Shown: positions 1 to 5,804 of the stretch, piece after piece
Layout of the letters: the number at the start of each line of letters is the position of its first letter
How positions within the stretch are numbered: the stretch's first letter is position 1
NCBI GenBank assembly: GCA_002779045.1
Contig: PEXO01000031.1
Location: forward strand, 1-5,923
Direction of reading: 5' to 3'
Source of the DNA: Elusimicrobia bacterium CG08_land_8_20_14_0_20_59_10
Lineage (GTDB): Bacteria > Elusimicrobiota > Elusimicrobia > Elusimicrobiales > UBA9959
Length of the DNA: 5,923 nucleotides
Program-made: the position numbers and the translations under genes
The notes under the pieces: generated by a model
Told to the model about the DNA's origin: nothing
The model's input: the letters and a program-made list of their open reading frames with translations, nothing else
The model's database searches: none

Positions 1-65
1 GTCGCGCCTCGCATCCGCCTCAAATCTGAGCCTCCAAATGCTTCAGTTATTTCGTTACGCTTCCT
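1..65 (-). other. Window edge, possible start of a next minus-strand gene
   Basis: On the minus strand a GGAGG (35-31) lies 7 bases before a TTG (23-21), followed by an in-frame ATG (14-12) and open codons to the edge (Leu-Arg-Arg-Met-Arg-Gly-Ala). This is too short to judge. Nothing else is seen in these bases. Confidence 0.15.
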
Positions 66-84
66 AAAAAGCCGGGGGCGCGGC
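66..84 (-). terminator. Candidate intrinsic terminator after the transglutaminase-like pair
   Basis: On the minus strand, starting 4 bases after the stop codon, GCCG-CGCCCC-CGGC can form a 4-bp all-GC stem with a 6-base loop (84-71), followed directly by TTTTT (70-66). The stem is short, so termination may be partial. The position right behind the last gene of the pair supports the call. Confidence 0.45.
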
Positions 85-88
85 GTCT

Positions 89-2149
89 TCACTTCTTTTC
101 CAGCACTATCCAGTTCTCGGAGAACTGGGCCAGGGCCTGCTTGAATTTTTTATACTCCGGATAGGCGGAAGGCTCAAGCCAGGTCTTTTCCCGTTTTAAT
201 TCGGCGGTAAAGGTCAAAAAGCCGCCATCCGTTCCGAACGAAGCCGTATAGCTCTGCCCGGCCAGGTCTATCTCCAGTTTTTCAGGCGCGTAATAGAGCC
301 GGTACCCCGGGGGCAGCTTCAGGCGCAGGCTGCGGGAATCCAGGCTGCGGCTGTACCAGAACAGCGGCAGTTCCCGCTCCGTCTGGGCGGCGTCCCGCGC
401 CGAATATTCCAGACCCGGGACCTTGAAGATCATATACCTGCCGGCCTTCATGGCATAGCCGTCCACGCTTACCTCGACGCCGAAGTTAAGGTTCTTTGAC
501 AGGTCCTCCAGGTTGTCCAGTTTATAGGATTTCAGCCGCGCCCGGGGGTGGATGGAATGCGCGTACTTTTCCATGGCCCTGTCCAGGTCTTCCTTTTTAT
601 AGTCTTTGTAGCCCCGCATGCCCGCCTGCTCCCCGCCCGTCATGCGCGTCCGCATGCCGCCGGAAAGCCCCCCCTCCGCGTTCAGTTCATATTGCGCCGT
701 TTCGAAAGAGGCTTCCTCCGCGGGAGCGTGCTCCGGGTTCTCAAAGAACAACGGCGCGCCGGCCCGGGCCAGGACAATGAAGGCCCGCCCGCCCTGCAGC
801 TCCGGGGAAAGTTCGAAATACCGCCGGGTGTCGCCCATGGGCGCCAGCGCCAGGGTTTTCCCGCCGGTCTTTACCAGGCATTCGGTATAGGTGAACTGCC
901 GGATATTGGGAAGTTTTTCAACGAAGGACGCCGACTTGCTCCGGCCATAAGCGAACTCCGGGTTCAGGCCGGCCGCCGACAGCAGGGCATAAAGCAGGAA
1001 AGGCTTATCCAGGGCATTGCCGGCTTTCTGGCGGAAAGTTTCCTCCGGGGCCTTGGGAAGATAAGAGAAGTCGTCCAGGGGCACCGGCTGGAACTTTATC
1101 TCCTTTGCCGTCCAGTTATAAAGCGCTTCTGTTTTTTCCAGGTCCGAAGCCTTTCCGGCGGTCAGTTCGGCGGCCTTGTCCTCAATAGCCTGCGTAAGAA
1201 TCAGCCGTTCCTGAAGCCGCGGGGCAAGGTCCGCGCGCAGGTTCTCCCAGGAATCAGCCAGCGACAGCATGATCTGGGGCGCATAGCGTCTGAAAGGAGG
1301 GGCGGAAGGCTCCTGCTTATAAGACTGCAGGTCTCTCAGCTCCCAGGTATAGACCAGGCGGCCCGCGTCCTTTTTTTTAGAAAAGATAAAACCGGCGGGC
1401 ATATTCAGTTCTTCATATGCGAGTTCAAGCCCTTCCGGCACGGCCACCGTAAGACGGCCGGTCTTGACCGGCTCAAAGAAGCGGAAGAATACTTCGGAAA
1501 AGAAAGGATAAGTGGAGGTATGTACTGTTGCCGACCGCGAAGCATAGGCCAGCACCGAGCCCGCCTGCACATTGGGAATGGCGTACTTTACAAGCTTAAG
1601 CCTGTCATAGGCGGGATAGGCCATGTAAGGAGCGCCGTCCATCACGGAAACATCGCTCATACAGCTTACAGTGCCGCCGTTTATGGCATAAGCGTAATCG
1701 ATAGCCGCCGTCTCAAGACCGGGCAGGTAATTAAAGGACAGATAGGCGGCGGGGCTTTTGCCGCGCTCGCGCAGCACATAGCGCAGGCCGCTGCGCGCTA
1801 CGGTCCAGCTCTTGTCGGGGTTTATCTCTATATTGGTCTCGTTCAGCCAGTTTATATAGCCGTCATTGGGATAGGCCTGGGGTTTCGGCGGGTCTTGCGC
1901 AAGTGCCCGGATGCCGGGGTCCTTAAGCGGGTCCGCAAGGCCGGAATTGTATTCCTTTACCAGCTGTATCTTCATAACCTCCGACCTGGAAAAGGTTTTT
2001 TGTTCCCCCCCGGCCAGCACATGCAGGGAGACGGCGTCCATGCCGGTCACAAGGCAGTTTATCTCGTCGCCCTTGTTGAGGTAGACCAGGTCGGCCGAGA
2101 CCGGCAGCGCGGCCGCGGCAAGCAGCAGGCAGGCAAAAAATATTTTCAT
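89..2149 (-). CDS. Exported DUF3857/transglutaminase-like pseudoenzyme, catalytic triad lost
   Basis: A 686-residue paralogue of the upstream gene with the same layout: signal peptide (MKIFFACLLLAAAALPVSA, cleavage after A19), beta-rich module at 20-64 (LVYLNKGDEINC...SEVMKIQL), DUF3857-like region at about 95-305 with IPNVQAGSVLAY, and transglutaminase-like core at about 335-455. The core aligns without gaps to the active copy around all three catalytic positions. QKAGNALDKPFLL places A379 where Cys should be, FTYTECLVKTGG places Y421 where His should be, and LALAPMGD places A436 where Asp should be. Fold residues such as D381-K382 and A392-A393-G394 are kept. The frame is open throughout, so this is a maintained protein rather than a decaying gene. 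The C-terminal SAYPEYKKFKQAL motif is also shared. It likely acts in the periplasm as a binding or scaffolding partner of the active copy, which is inference. It ends at a TGA at 91-89, close to a candidate terminator. Confidence 0.92.
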   Translation of the reverse strand: MKIFFACLLLAAAALPVSADLVYLNKGDEINCLVTGMDAVSLHVLAGGEQKTFSRSEVMKIQLVKEYNSGLADPLKDPGIRALAQDPPKPQAYPNDGYINWLNETNIEINPDKSWTVARSGLRYVLRERGKSPAAYLSFNYLPGLETAAIDYAYAINGGTVSCMSDVSVMDGAPYMAYPAYDRLKLVKYAIPNVQAGSVLAYASRSATVHTSTYPFFSEVFFRFFEPVKTGRLTVAVPEGLELAYEELNMPAGFIFSKKKDAGRLVYTWELRDLQSYKQEPSAPPFRRYAPQIMLSLADSWENLRADLAPRLQERLILTQAIEDKAAELTAGKASDLEKTEALYNWTAKEIKFQPVPLDDFSYLPKAPEETFRQKAGNALDKPFLLYALLSAAGLNPEFAYGRSKSASFVEKLPNIRQFTYTECLVKTGGKTLALAPMGDTRRYFELSPELQGGRAFIVLARAGAPLFFENPEHAPAEEASFETAQYELNAEGGLSGGMRTRMTGGEQAGMRGYKDYKKEDLDRAMEKYAHSIHPRARLKSYKLDNLEDLSKNLNFGVEVSVDGYAMKAGRYMIFKVPGLEYSARDAAQTERELPLFWYSRSLDSRSLRLKLPPGYRLYYAPEKLEIDLAGQSYTASFGTDGGFLTFTAELKREKTWLEPSAYPEYKKFKQALAQFSENWIVLEKK
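2121..2135. repeat. 15-bp direct repeat shared with 4210-4224 (signal-peptide coding)
   Basis: AGCAGCAGGCAGGCA occurs at 2121-2135 and again at 4210-4224. Both copies encode the Ala-Cys-Leu-Leu-Leu stretch of the signal peptides of the two transglutaminase-like paralogues. A second shared string, TACTCCGGATA (153-163 and 2221-2231), encodes their common C-terminal Tyr-Pro-Glu-Tyr motif. These are most simply remnants of an old tandem duplication, or convergent codon choice, rather than a functional repeat. Confidence 0.5.
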
Positions 2150-2150
2150 C

Positions 2151-4247
2151 TCAGTTCTCCTTTACCTTGAAAAAGATCTGGCTTTTGGTATAGCCGGCCA
2201 GCTTCTCTATGAAAGCCTTGTACTCCGGATAATCCCCGGGCGGGATAATGCGCGAGGTCCTCTCCCAGGAAACCGAACAGGCTATCCGGTTGTCGGCGGG
2301 CCTGCCGCAGGCGGCCGCGAAGGAGGCGTGTTTATTAGACAGCTTCGTTCTTTCCGGCAGCGAAACCACCTCGTAATTTTCCGGCAGGTCTATCTCGTAG
2401 CTGTAATACCTGCCCATGGAGGCGTCGTACTCTATGGGATAGCGCCTTTTGTCCAGCGAGATCTCGCTTATCCTGAAAGGCTCTATCTCGAAGTCCGGCA
2501 GTTTGAAAATGCGTATATTGCCGGCCCTCTGCGCATAATCCGGCACCGCGTATTTCAGCCCCATGGTGAACGGCTCTTCTATCTTTTCCGCATTATTGAC
2601 CTCATAGGACAGCAGTTCCGCCGAAGGGGCGACGGACTTGGCGAAACCCTGGAAAGCGCGCTTCTGTTCCTCTTTCTTTATGGAGCGGTAATAGGAACGC
2701 AGCGCGCCCTCGCGGGAACCGGTATAGCGCATTTTCTCCGAAACCAGCGCCGAACCGTCCGAGGATACTGCTATCGTGTAATCATAATGATTGCCGTTGC
2801 CGCGCGGCTCGGGCACCGGCACATAATCTATTTTTTTGGCAAAGATGTTCAGCACGTGCACACCGTAATCGAAACTCGCTATTTCCGGGTAGCGGTAATC
2901 GAAATTGGTGGAGTCCAGGAACACATGCCTGCCGCCCACTTCGGCTACCGTTATGGCATGGTTAAAGCCCATCTGCGGCACGCTGAAATCCACCTCCCGC
3001 CCGGTATTGGTGTTAAGCAGTATGGGAGAGGACTTTATGCCGGCCGCTCCAAGCATAGTCGTCATCAACAGCGCCTTGTCTATGCAGCAGCCGTAGCGCC
3101 GCTTCCAGGTGAGGTTCGCGTCATAGCCGCCCCAGCCGGAGGCTATGCCGACCTTCACGGCTATATAGCGTATCTCCTTCTGCACATAATGGTAAATCCT
3201 GGCGGCCTGTTCCTCTTCGGTTTTGGCATCCTTTACCAGTTCAAGCGTGAACTTTTTCAGCTCCTCCGAAGGCTTTGTCCTTTCCTCGTACATGCCGCCG
3301 GTCCAGTCAAAAAGCCGGTCCCAATCCTTGAAGACAGCCCCGCGCACATAGGGCGCGAAGTCCTCGTAAGACGGCATGGAAGGCTCGGCTACCAGCGGCG
3401 GCACATTCTCCAGTTTCCAGTACCAGGTTTTCATCCCGCCGGCGGAAGAGACTTCGGGCTTGCCCGGCCCCGTGAAATTCTTGACGGAATAGAAAAGCTC
3501 CTTCCCCTCCGGCACGCTCACCGAGATCTCGGACAGGCCCACGGGGCCCTCGCTGTCCTGGAAGCCCCAGGACGGGAAGAAGAAATCTTTCCTGAAGGGA
3601 TTATAGGTTTCATGTTCCGTCACATAATCCACTATGGACCCCGTCTGCACATTGGGCATAAGGTACTGGGTGCAGATACTGCCGCTGACAAAGAAGGACC
3701 CGCCTTCGGACTGCGGCCTGGAGGTTTTTATGCGCTCCGGCTCGAGCGGGTAAATGCTCCCGTCCGGATTATAGACGCTGGCTTTCAGTATCTTCACGCG
3801 CGCCCGGCCCTCCTCAGCACAGCTGATCAGCCGCCCCCAGCGCTGCTTGAGGGATTCCTTGAGTATCTGCCGCACCTGGTGATTGCGGGAAACACGCGTG
3901 CCGTCCGGCTTTAAGATCTCCGTGCCGGAGTCCAGCAGCACAAGGCCGTTGACCCCGGGATACCCGGCGGAGAGTTCGCGGGCTTTGGCAAAGGCCGCCT
4001 TGGCCGCTGTAATTTCCTCCGGGGAGACCGCCCGGGACACCGCCGCCTTTTCTTTTTGGGGAGAGGAAAATTGTATCTCCGTCACTTCCGCCCGGGGGAG
4101 GCGGCGGCCGTCTTCCAGCAGCACCGCCGTTGGATCTATTGAAAGCACCCCGGCCTCCAGGTCCGCCCCCGAACGCAGCCGCAGGGTTTCCGCAGCGGAG
4201 AAGGCCGGCAGCAGCAGGCAGGCAGCTACAAGACAGTTTACTTTCAT
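2151..4247 (-). CDS. Exported DUF3857/transglutaminase-like protein with intact catalytic triad
   Basis: A 698-residue protein. Residues 1-19 are a type I signal peptide (MKVNCLVAACLLLPAFSAA, cleavage after A18 or A19). Residues 20-60 form a short beta-rich module (TLRLRSGADLEAG...VLLEDGRR...EVTEIQF) resembling a small beta-barrel. Residues about 95-300 fit DUF3857, including MPNVQTGSIVDY. Residues about 325-460 are a transglutaminase-like core. C388 in RRYGCCIDKALL, H430 in GFNHAITV and D445 in HVFLDSTN form the Cys-His-Asp triad, so a thiol-based peptidase, amidase or acyl-transfer activity is possible. The tail (about 465-698) is beta-rich and ends with PGDYPEYKAFIEKL, a motif shared with the downstream gene. 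The protein should act in the periplasm or at the cell surface; no lipobox in a credible position and no membrane anchor is seen. It is followed after one base by an inactive paralogue. The substrate is unknown; the DUF3857 family is widespread but poorly characterised. Confidence 0.92.
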   Translation of the reverse strand: MKVNCLVAACLLLPAFSAAETLRLRSGADLEAGVLSIDPTAVLLEDGRRLPRAEVTEIQFSSPQKEKAAVSRAVSPEEITAAKAAFAKARELSAGYPGVNGLVLLDSGTEILKPDGTRVSRNHQVRQILKESLKQRWGRLISCAEEGRARVKILKASVYNPDGSIYPLEPERIKTSRPQSEGGSFFVSGSICTQYLMPNVQTGSIVDYVTEHETYNPFRKDFFFPSWGFQDSEGPVGLSEISVSVPEGKELFYSVKNFTGPGKPEVSSAGGMKTWYWKLENVPPLVAEPSMPSYEDFAPYVRGAVFKDWDRLFDWTGGMYEERTKPSEELKKFTLELVKDAKTEEEQAARIYHYVQKEIRYIAVKVGIASGWGGYDANLTWKRRYGCCIDKALLMTTMLGAAGIKSSPILLNTNTGREVDFSVPQMGFNHAITVAEVGGRHVFLDSTNFDYRYPEIASFDYGVHVLNIFAKKIDYVPVPEPRGNGNHYDYTIAVSSDGSALVSEKMRYTGSREGALRSYYRSIKKEEQKRAFQGFAKSVAPSAELLSYEVNNAEKIEEPFTMGLKYAVPDYAQRAGNIRIFKLPDFEIEPFRISEISLDKRRYPIEYDASMGRYYSYEIDLPENYEVVSLPERTKLSNKHASFAAACGRPADNRIACSVSWERTSRIIPPGDYPEYKAFIEKLAGYTKSQIFFKVKEN
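2157..2162 (-). promoter_or_regulatory. Ribosome binding site of the second transglutaminase-like gene, inside the first gene
   Basis: AAGGAG lies 7 bases before the ATG at 2149 and is embedded in the last codons (Lys-Glu-Asn-stop) of the upstream gene. The TGA at 2153-2151 and the ATG are separated by one base. This points to coupled translation of the pair. Confidence 0.8.
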
Positions 4248-4251
4248 AAAA

Positions 4252-4256
4252 CCTCC
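4252..4256 (-). promoter_or_regulatory. Ribosome binding site deciding the start of the first transglutaminase-like gene
   Basis: GGAGG lies 4 bases before the ATG at 4247, and that ATG opens directly onto a signal peptide. The longer alternative from an ATG at 4310 has no Shine-Dalgarno and would add 21 residues (MASGRRGSSARPL...) ahead of the signal peptide. The 4247 start is therefore chosen. Confidence 0.8.
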
Positions 4257-4275
4257 ATGAACGAAATCCGAAAGC

Positions 4276-4301
4276 GGCCGGGCGGACGACCCCCGGCGGC
4301 C
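4276..4301 (-). repeat. GC-rich imperfect inverted repeat in the leader of the transglutaminase-like pair
   Basis: Arms GGCCG and CGGCC at 4276-4280 and 4297-4301 enclose further GG/CC pairs interrupted by a two-base bulge and a G-G mismatch, with a TCGT loop on the minus strand. It lies between the AT-rich patch and the ribosome binding site. No T-run follows, so it is not a standard terminator. It could be a stabilising or regulatory 5' hairpin, or simply a result of high GC. Confidence 0.4.
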
Positions 4302-4308
4302 TGAAGCC

Positions 4309-4324
4309 ATATTAAATCATATTA
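4309..4324 (-). promoter_or_regulatory. AT-rich patch, possible promoter for the transglutaminase-like pair
   Basis: In the 122-base gap after the HD gene, the minus strand has an AT-rich stretch offering -10-like hexamers TAATAT (4324-4319 and 4314-4309) and TATGAT (4321-4316). No convincing -35 hexamer lies at the right distance; at 17 bases from TATGAT the sequence is AAAAAC. The patch stands out against GC-rich surroundings and precedes the structured leader, so a promoter is plausible. Read-through from the HD operon is equally possible. Confidence 0.3.
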
Positions 4325-4369
4325 TTTCAGTCCGGGTTGTTTTTTCCCTGTGGAGGCGGGTGAAGCAGG

Positions 4370-5158
4370 CTATAAGCCCGGCAGAAAGGGCAGAACCTTT
4401 TCTATCTCCGCAAAGAACCGGTCCAGCTCCGCTCCCCGGGGCAATTCCCGGCGAAACCCCCGCAGCACCCCCCGCTCAACGGCCAGGCGCCGGGACGGGA
4501 GATAGTTCAGATCGAAAAACCATGATGCGGTCGACAGGAGAAAATCGGCCAGGGTAGAAAGCTCTCCGCTGGCCGGGGATTCCCGGTTAAGGACTTTCGC
4601 CAGCACGCCCGGGGTCAAGTTCCGGCTGAGCTTTATGTTGGGCAGCATGGCCGGCAGTTCCCTGAAACCGTCGGCCTCTACCGAGCGCAGCACGATATCG
4701 AAGATATCGAGCTTGTCCGCATCCCTCACAAGTTTCAGCAGCGCGCTGCGTCCGGACGGCAGGTCCCGGGGAATATCCTCCGTCCTGCGGTTATGCCAGG
4801 ATACCGCGCATAAAAGAGCTTCTTTCTCTTCCGGGTTTTTAAGAACGTCCGGCATTTTCTCCTCAAGGACCCTGCGTCCCTCAAGGCCGTGGTCCAGGGT
4901 GCCGGCGTCCCTGAAAGAGCCGTGCTGCGCGAACTGGGTAAAACGCCCGGCATCATGCAGCAGCCCCGCCGCCCGGGCAAGAAGTTCTTCCTCCCCGCCA
5001 TAGCCCAGGCCGGCGGCTATCAGGGCCGCATTCTCCGCGGTGCGCAGGCTGTGCCCGCGCTTGATCTCCAGGGCCGGCAGCAAAACACCGCCCTCCCGGA
5101 AACCGGACATATATTGCTCGAACCAGCCGGCCAGCGCGGCGTATTCTCCGCCGGTCAT
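4370..5158 (-). CDS. HD-domain metal-dependent phosphohydrolase
   Basis: A 262-residue soluble protein without signal peptide or membrane segments. The HD-superfamily metal site is visible in order: H36 in EIKRGHSLRT, the H68-D69 pair in GLLHDAGRF, H90 in TLDHG, H122 in VSWHNRR, and the Asp-rich RDADKLDIFD (D146, D148, D151). This layout of His, His-Asp, His, His, Asp suggests a site able to bind two metals. HD proteins hydrolyse phosphate esters, often of nucleotides, but nothing here identifies the substrate. The ATG overlaps the ferredoxin stop as ATGA, and no Shine-Dalgarno is seen before it (the preceding bases are AAAAAGCG), so translation probably depends on coupling to the ferredoxin. 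The gene ends at a TAG at 4372-4370 with no clear terminator behind it. The length is ordinary for a single HD domain with a C-terminal helical extension (roughly residues 175-262). The family is sure; the role is not. Confidence 0.92.
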   Translation of the reverse strand: MTGGEYAALAGWFEQYMSGFREGGVLLPALEIKRGHSLRTAENAALIAAGLGYGGEEELLARAAGLLHDAGRFTQFAQHGSFRDAGTLDHGLEGRRVLEEKMPDVLKNPEEKEALLCAVSWHNRRTEDIPRDLPSGRSALLKLVRDADKLDIFDIVLRSVEADGFRELPAMLPNIKLSRNLTPGVLAKVLNRESPASGELSTLADFLLSTASWFFDLNYLPSRRLAVERGVLRGFRRELPRGAELDRFFAEIEKVLPFLPGL

Positions 5159-5496
5159 CGCTTTTTAAGCACAATAGCCGCGGGACCGCATACATCTATA
5201 CAGGCTCCGCAGCCGGTGCATTTAGCCGCGGAAACGACAGCTATGGTTTTCAGGGTTATGGCCCCGGCGGGACAAGCGTCCACGCAGGCCCCGCAGGAAG
5301 CGCAGGTTGAAGCGTCTATTACCGCCGCCAGCGGACTTGAACCGCCGGCGGCAGCCCGGCCGGCGCCCTGGCCCCGTCCCATTCCACGCCCCATACCTCC
5401 ATTTATACCCCGTCCCAAACCCCTGCCGCCAATGCCGCCGCCGCGCCCTGTGCGCGGGCCTTCGCCCCTCGGCCCGGTTCCGTCTCCCATCGGCAT
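5155..5496 (-). CDS. 2[4Fe-4S] ferredoxin with DUF5320-like Gly/Arg-rich N-terminus
   Basis: This 113-residue protein has two parts. Residues 1-55 are a low-complexity Gly/Arg/Met segment opening MPMGDGTGPRGEGPRTGRG. That opening resembles small DUF5320-type proteins of anaerobes, which are often found near iron-sulfur or NifX-like proteins. Residues 57-113 form a bacterial-type dicluster ferredoxin. Cluster motif I is C65, C68, C71, C75 followed by Pro. Motif II is C93, C96, C99, C103, followed by Gly-Pro rather than directly by Pro. All eight ligands are present, so two [4Fe-4S] clusters are expected. There is no signal peptide, so it is probably a cytoplasmic electron carrier or a subunit for an unidentified partner. 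It starts 9 bases after the DUF89 remnant, and its TGA overlaps the HD gene start (ATGA). The role of the Gly/Arg tail is unknown; it may be flexible or nucleic-acid or protein binding. The ferredoxin call is firm; the link to DUF5320 is recalled from memory and less so. Confidence 0.93.
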   Translation of the reverse strand: MPMGDGTGPRGEGPRTGRGGGIGGRGLGRGINGGMGRGMGRGQGAGRAAAGGSSPLAAVIDASTCASCGACVDACPAGAITLKTIAVVSAAKCTGCGACIDVCGPAAIVLKKR

Positions 5497-5501
5497 AAAT
5501 G

Positions 5502-5507
5502 CCTCCT
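5502..5507 (-). promoter_or_regulatory. Ribosome binding site of the ferredoxin gene, overlapping the upstream stop
   Basis: AGGAGG lies 5 bases before the ATG at 5496. It overlaps the TAG stop (5508-5506) of the DUF89 remnant. The good spacing selects the first Met over the Met two codons later, and the overlap suggests that translation of the remnant feeds into the ferredoxin. Confidence 0.8.
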
Positions 5508-5534
5508 ATTTACCAGGCTGATGCGAATATGCCA

Positions 5535-5564
5535 GCACCGGCGCGCCCAGCGGCGCGCCGGCGC
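5535..5564 (-). repeat. Strong inverted repeat / mRNA hairpin at the end of the DUF89 remnant
   Basis: Perfect 10-bp arms at 5538-5547 and 5552-5561 flank a 4-base loop. On the minus-strand transcript the stem extends by a G-U, a C-G and a G-C pair to 13 bp (5535-5564). Each arm contains the octamer GGCGCGCC, and the same bases also form a direct repeat reading Gly-Ala-Pro-Leu/Gly-Ala-Pro-Val in the current frame. No T-run follows, so it is not a typical intrinsic terminator. It lies 17 bases after the A8 run and about 38 bases before the ferredoxin start, where it could affect mRNA stability or ribosome movement. It may also mark the endpoint of the deletion that removed the rest of DUF89. 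Confidence 0.8.
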
Positions 5565-5581
5565 AAGGCCAGGCGGTTCTG

Positions 5582-5589
5582 TTTTTTTT
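5582..5589 (-). other. A8 homopolymer at the point where the DUF89 frame is lost
   Basis: Eight consecutive A on the coding strand follow codon 73 of the DUF89 remnant. Before the run the frame is family-like. After it, the family-like peptide QNRLAL lies in the +1 frame, so nine (or six) A would restore continuity. Such runs are hot spots for mutation, sequencing error and transcriptional slippage. The sequence alone cannot tell these apart. Confidence 0.7.
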
Positions 5590-5804
5590 GGCCGCAAGGT
5601 ACGGGTCTTTAACACCGGTAAGCCGGCGCAGGCGCCGGTAGATGCGCTGCCCCATCACCGGGGCGGGGTTGGACATATCCATATCCCGGCACCAGCCAAG
5701 CACATCGCGCAGAATATGCTCATGCACGGCGGGGTCCCTGGAGAACATCCGTGCGGAATCGAGGGCCTGCCTGAAAAGACAGGGGATGCAGTCCAGAGTA
5801 GTTT

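Noticed and set aside
548..2170. A 540-codon open frame on the plus strand
   Set aside because: It lies wholly antisense to the inactive transglutaminase-like gene, has no credible ribosome binding site, and its peptide is Arg/Gly-rich without family motifs. It is a by-product of the codon bias of the real gene.
2328..3914. A 528-codon open frame on the plus strand
   Set aside because: It is antisense to the active transglutaminase-like gene, whose signal peptide, triad and ribosome binding site are clear. The plus-strand peptide shows no recognisable domain.
4218..4247. Lipoprotein signal (V-A-A-C at residues 7-10) in the active transglutaminase-like protein
   Set aside because: The Cys comes after only about seven residues past the Lys, too short for a lipoprotein h-region. 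The hydrophobic stretch continues beyond it to an AFSA-type cleavage site.
4248..4310. Upstream ATG at 4310 as start of the first transglutaminase-like gene
   Set aside because: It lacks a Shine-Dalgarno, starts within the AT-rich promoter-like patch, and would put 21 charged residues ahead of a good signal peptide. The ATG at 4247 has GGAGG.
4336..4347. T-rich stretch on the plus strand as a terminator
   Set aside because: No stem precedes it on the plus strand, and no plus-strand gene ends nearby.
5403..5615. A 70-codon minus-strand frame bridging DUF89 and ferredoxin
   Set aside because: It overlaps both genes out of frame, and its peptide is Arg/Ala/Pro-rich. The third frame after the A8 run is not the one that looks family-like.
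5623..5638. Inverted repeat with 7-bp arms and 2-base spacer
   Set aside because: It lies in GC-rich arginine/leucine codons (RRLRRL) of the DUF89 remnant, and the spacer is too short for a normal RNA loop. It is probably composition-driven.
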